From Rhodobacterales bacterium HKCCA1288 (GTDB taxonomy: Bacteria; Pseudomonadota; Alphaproteobacteria; Rhodobacterales; Rhodobacteraceae): a DNA stretch of 64,000 nucleotides. Below the pieces are notes generated by a model. That model was not told the origin of the DNA and ran no database searches. It saw nothing but the letters and a program-made list of their open reading frames with translations. Position 1 is the first letter of the stretch; each line of letters opens with the position of its first letter. Position numbers and translations under genes: made by a program. This document shows, piece after piece, positions 62,427 through 64,000 of this stretch. The stretch is taken from contig CP065161.1 in NCBI GenBank assembly GCA_015693905.1, forward strand, positions 1,240,001-1,304,000. Direction: 5' to 3'.

Positions 62427-62890
62427 CAATTGATCCCATTCTCGCGCTGCACCTCGCGGATGTAGCGAGCGATATACTGAACGTCGGCGCGAGTCAGGCC
62501 CTCGACCGGGGGCATGTTGCCAAAGGGCCAGTGATGCGCGCGTACGCCGTTCCGAACCGCCATCTGAAAGGCCTCGTCGGAATGATGGCTCGGTTCGTAT
62601 GTGCGGTGGATCAGCGGCGGCGCGACACCGTTCTGACCAGCCGCGTTTGCCCCATGACAAGCCGCACACACGGTTTCGAAGGCGCGTTGACCAATCGCCG
62701 CCTCGGGCGACAACTGTTCGGGAAGCCTAACCTCGACGATGGGCGCGCCCTGAGCCAACTCGCTTATTGCTGTTGGGTCCGGGTGGACCATGGTCCCTGC
62801 CGGTTGCTCGACCGGTTGCATAAATTGCCAGATCGCCACGCCAAGCCCGGCGACAAACACACCGCCGATGAGAAGCCCGAGCTTGTTCAT
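62426..62890 (-). CDS. c-type cytochrome at the head of cluster 2
   Basis: The 154-residue paralogue of 49993-50448 has an N-terminal anchor (KLGLLIGGVFVAGLGVAIWQF) and heme motif CAACHGANAAGQNG. The shared stretch is YEPSHHSDEAFQMAVRNGV and the Met is in PFGNMPPVEGLTRADV. It is the first gene of the leftward arm and starts 138 bp from the direct-repeat element. ATG 62890 begins the anchor. Confidence 0.88.
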   Translation of the reverse strand: MNKLGLLIGGVFVAGLGVAIWQFMQPVEQPAGTMVHPDPTAISELAQGAPIVEVRLPEQLSPEAAIGQRAFETVCAACHGANAAGQNGVAPPLIHRTYEPSHHSDEAFQMAVRNGVRAHHWPFGNMPPVEGLTRADVQYIARYIREVQRENGIN

Positions 62891-63027
62891 GTTCCTTGCC
62901 CTTTTCTTGCCTTTGATCTGCTCCACTCCACCCAGGCGCCGGCCAAGGCACTGTGGGTTCAGACCGCTCGAAACTTGAGGATTTTTTTTACCGGCTCTCA
63001 GCCACGTTGCAATCCGTTAGCCCCGTG

Positions 63028-63056
63028 TTTTTTGTAACCGAATGTATCCTTGACCT
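63028..63056. promoter_or_regulatory. Direct-repeat element in the cluster 2 bidirectional control region
   Basis: TGTAAC (63033-63038) and TGTATC (63043-63048) repeat with a 10-bp period and run into TTGACC (63050-63055), followed about 19 bases later by CTAACG as a possible -10. The arrangement is the same as at 50538-50565. A shared regulator of the OmpR type is the simplest reading. Confidence 0.65.
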
Positions 63057-63109
63057 TCACCCGGAAAAGGCACCTAACGTGCGGCCGGTAGAGTGTAGCG
63101 GAGGATGTG

Positions 63110-63412
63110 ATGTCCTGGAACCCAAGGAACTTTTTATCGAATGGTGCCAGAATGAAGCTTGGCATGCTGGCCTGTTGTGCCGTGATGCTCGTCCCGCTCG
63201 GCGCCTTTCTTTTGGCGGGCGGAACGTTCGGCGGGCTTGCGAGCAATCTTGGGCTTTTGGCGCCGCTGGCGTTGTGCCTCGGCGCGCATGTCGTGATGCA
63301 TCGCATGATGGGCAGATCCTGCCACGACAGCGCAGTGAATACCCCCCAGGAGGACATCGAACAAGATCGCGACCCAGCTGCGGCGGTTGTCACGGTCAAT
63401 GCTGCGCGCTGA
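63110..63412 (+). CDS. DUF2933-like small membrane protein
   Basis: The 100-residue protein has two hydrophobic segments (about 17-42 and 46-66) and a short motif LGAHVVMHRMMGRSCHD near the end of the second, resembling the His/Met-rich membrane peptides grouped as DUF2933 near copper genes. CGGAGG lies just before ATG 63110; a GTG at 63107 is also possible. It opens the rightward arm of cluster 2, where cluster 1 has a DsbA-type gene. Confidence 0.65.
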   Translation: MSWNPRNFLSNGARMKLGMLACCAVMLVPLGAFLLAGGTFGGLASNLGLLAPLALCLGAHVVMHRMMGRSCHDSAVNTPQEDIEQDRDPAAAVVTVNAAR

Positions 63413-63662
63413 CTGGGTAGCAGCGGGTTCCGGACTGCGTCCGAAACTGGCGCTGGTTGTCCTTCTTGCGTTGGCCGGGTGCGGGACGACTTTGCAGCAG
63501 TGCCCGAATCCCGACGCCACGCAGTCAACACGTGGCGCGACATTGACGCTCCCGGATGGATGCCGTGCGGTCCAGACCGGCGCCGTTGGTGTCGTCACCC
63601 TCGCCTGCGATGGCGGACGGGTCGGTTATGCGTTCGACGCGCCCGTTTTTGCGGCGCAATGA
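63399..63662 (+). CDS. Small Cys-containing lipoprotein
   Basis: The 87-residue product has lipobox LLALAGC at about 22-28 and then GTTLQQCPNPDATQSTRG and DGCRAV with further cysteines. No family recognised. ATG 63399 lies within the end of the previous gene, which it overlaps by 14 bases, and its stop overlaps the scsB start (TGATG). It is in the rightward arm of cluster 2 only. Confidence 0.6.
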   Translation: MLRADWVAAGSGLRPKLALVVLLALAGCGTTLQQCPNPDATQSTRGATLTLPDGCRAVQTGAVGVVTLACDGGRVGYAFDAPVFAAQ

Positions 63663-64000
63663 TGGCCAGGGCCTCCGGCACAAAAAGGGAATCTGTAGCG
63701 GTGACGGACAATTTCGGCAGACTGAGCCGGTTGAAACGCAGGGGCGGCTCCCGGCTGGCAGCGGCTCTTGTTGTCATGGCCACGTCGGCACCGATGGCCC
63801 CCGCCGCGACCTCGGAACAGGTAGCGACATCAGCGGTCAGCGCGCAGCTTATCACGGCGGAAAATGGTGTTGCACCCGGGGCGGGAGCGATTTCGGCAGG
63901 GCTGGCGCTGGAACTTGGTGAAGGCTGGAAGACCTATTGGCGCACGCCGGGCGAGGTGGGCTTCCCGCCCGAGATCGACTGGAGCGGGTCGCGCAATGTC
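63662..64000 (+). CDS. scsB: ScsB/DsbD-family reductase, copy 2, N-terminal part
   Basis: The gene runs off the window after 113 residues. A signal peptide (LAAALVVMATSAPMAPAAT) is followed by ENGVAPGAGAISAGLALELGEG and TYWRTPGEVGFPPEIDWSGS, nearly identical to copy 1 at 51373. The ATG at 63662 is coupled to the lipoprotein stop; a GTG at 63701 is in frame too. Downstream sequence should give the transmembrane and thioredoxin domains. Confidence 0.85.
   Translation, partial: MARASGTKRESVAVTDNFGRLSRLKRRGGSRLAAALVVMATSAPMAPAATSEQVATSAVSAQLITAENGVAPGAGAISAGLALELGEGWKTYWRTPGEVGFPPEIDWSGSRNV

Noticed and set aside
44344-64000. Recent tandem duplication by the IS element
   Set aside because: The two clusters have diverged strongly, differ in gene content, and only one IS copy is seen, so they were probably not produced by a recent IS-mediated event.

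Overview
The window looks like the chromosome, or a large replicon, of an alphaproteobacterium of the Rhodobacteraceae. The reasons are a gcrA cell-cycle regulator, DUF2125 and DUF484 proteins, a clpA tail, an ABC polyol operon laid out like the smo operon of Rhodobacter, a TRAP transporter, and very tight gene packing with many ATGA overlaps. It falls into two parts that meet near 38.8 kb.

The left part (1-38.7 kb) is ordinary core and catabolic sequence. It holds the end of clpA, an M23 peptidase, a MotA/MotB-like membrane pair, chaC, tyrA-hisC, priA, xerC, an inositol-monophosphatase-family gene, a divergent metR/metF pair with a recognisable MetR box, argD-argF, an ABC-2 permease, gcrA and mnmH. 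These are followed by a glycerate/tartronate-semialdehyde pair next to a TRAP transporter, a NarL-type two-component system, several very small genes, and a sorbitol/mannitol operon (smoE-F-G-K-S-mtlK) behind a LacI-type regulator and a palindromic operator. Five tail-to-tail gene pairs here each share exactly four bases at their stop codons.

The right part (38.8-64 kb) is a copper island. It begins beside a short stretch resembling the 3' end of a Ser-type tRNA, which may be an integration scar. First comes a cytoplasmic copper module: a CDF transporter with altered metal site, a CueR-like MerR regulator, a glutaredoxin-like protein, and CopA behind a MerR-type promoter with a 19-bp spacer. 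Then come two paralogous periplasmic clusters in the same orientation (44.3-53.5 kb and 57.8 kb to the window end). Each has a leftward arm encoding a Cys-rich lipoprotein, an L,D-transpeptidase, a ScsC-like DsbA protein, a cytochrome c, a multicopper oxidase, a His-rich secreted protein and a second cytochrome c. Each also has a rightward arm ending in a ScsB/DsbD-type membrane reductase. Copy 1 adds a diheme cytochrome c and a Met-rich cytochrome c'; copy 2 has a cupredoxin in that place. In copy 1 the lipoprotein gene is inverted relative to the operon.

Between the two clusters sit an OmpR-type response regulator, a histidine kinase with a His/Met-rich periplasmic sensor, a SHOCT protein, and an IS630-family element inserted immediately upstream of the regulator. 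The bidirectional control regions of both clusters share a TGTA(T/A)C direct repeat of 10-bp period over a TTGACC hexamer. This fits control of both clusters by that one two-component system. The inferred overall job is periplasmic copper detoxification that couples copper oxidation, electron transfer to c-type cytochromes, thiol/disulfide repair and cell-wall cross-linking.
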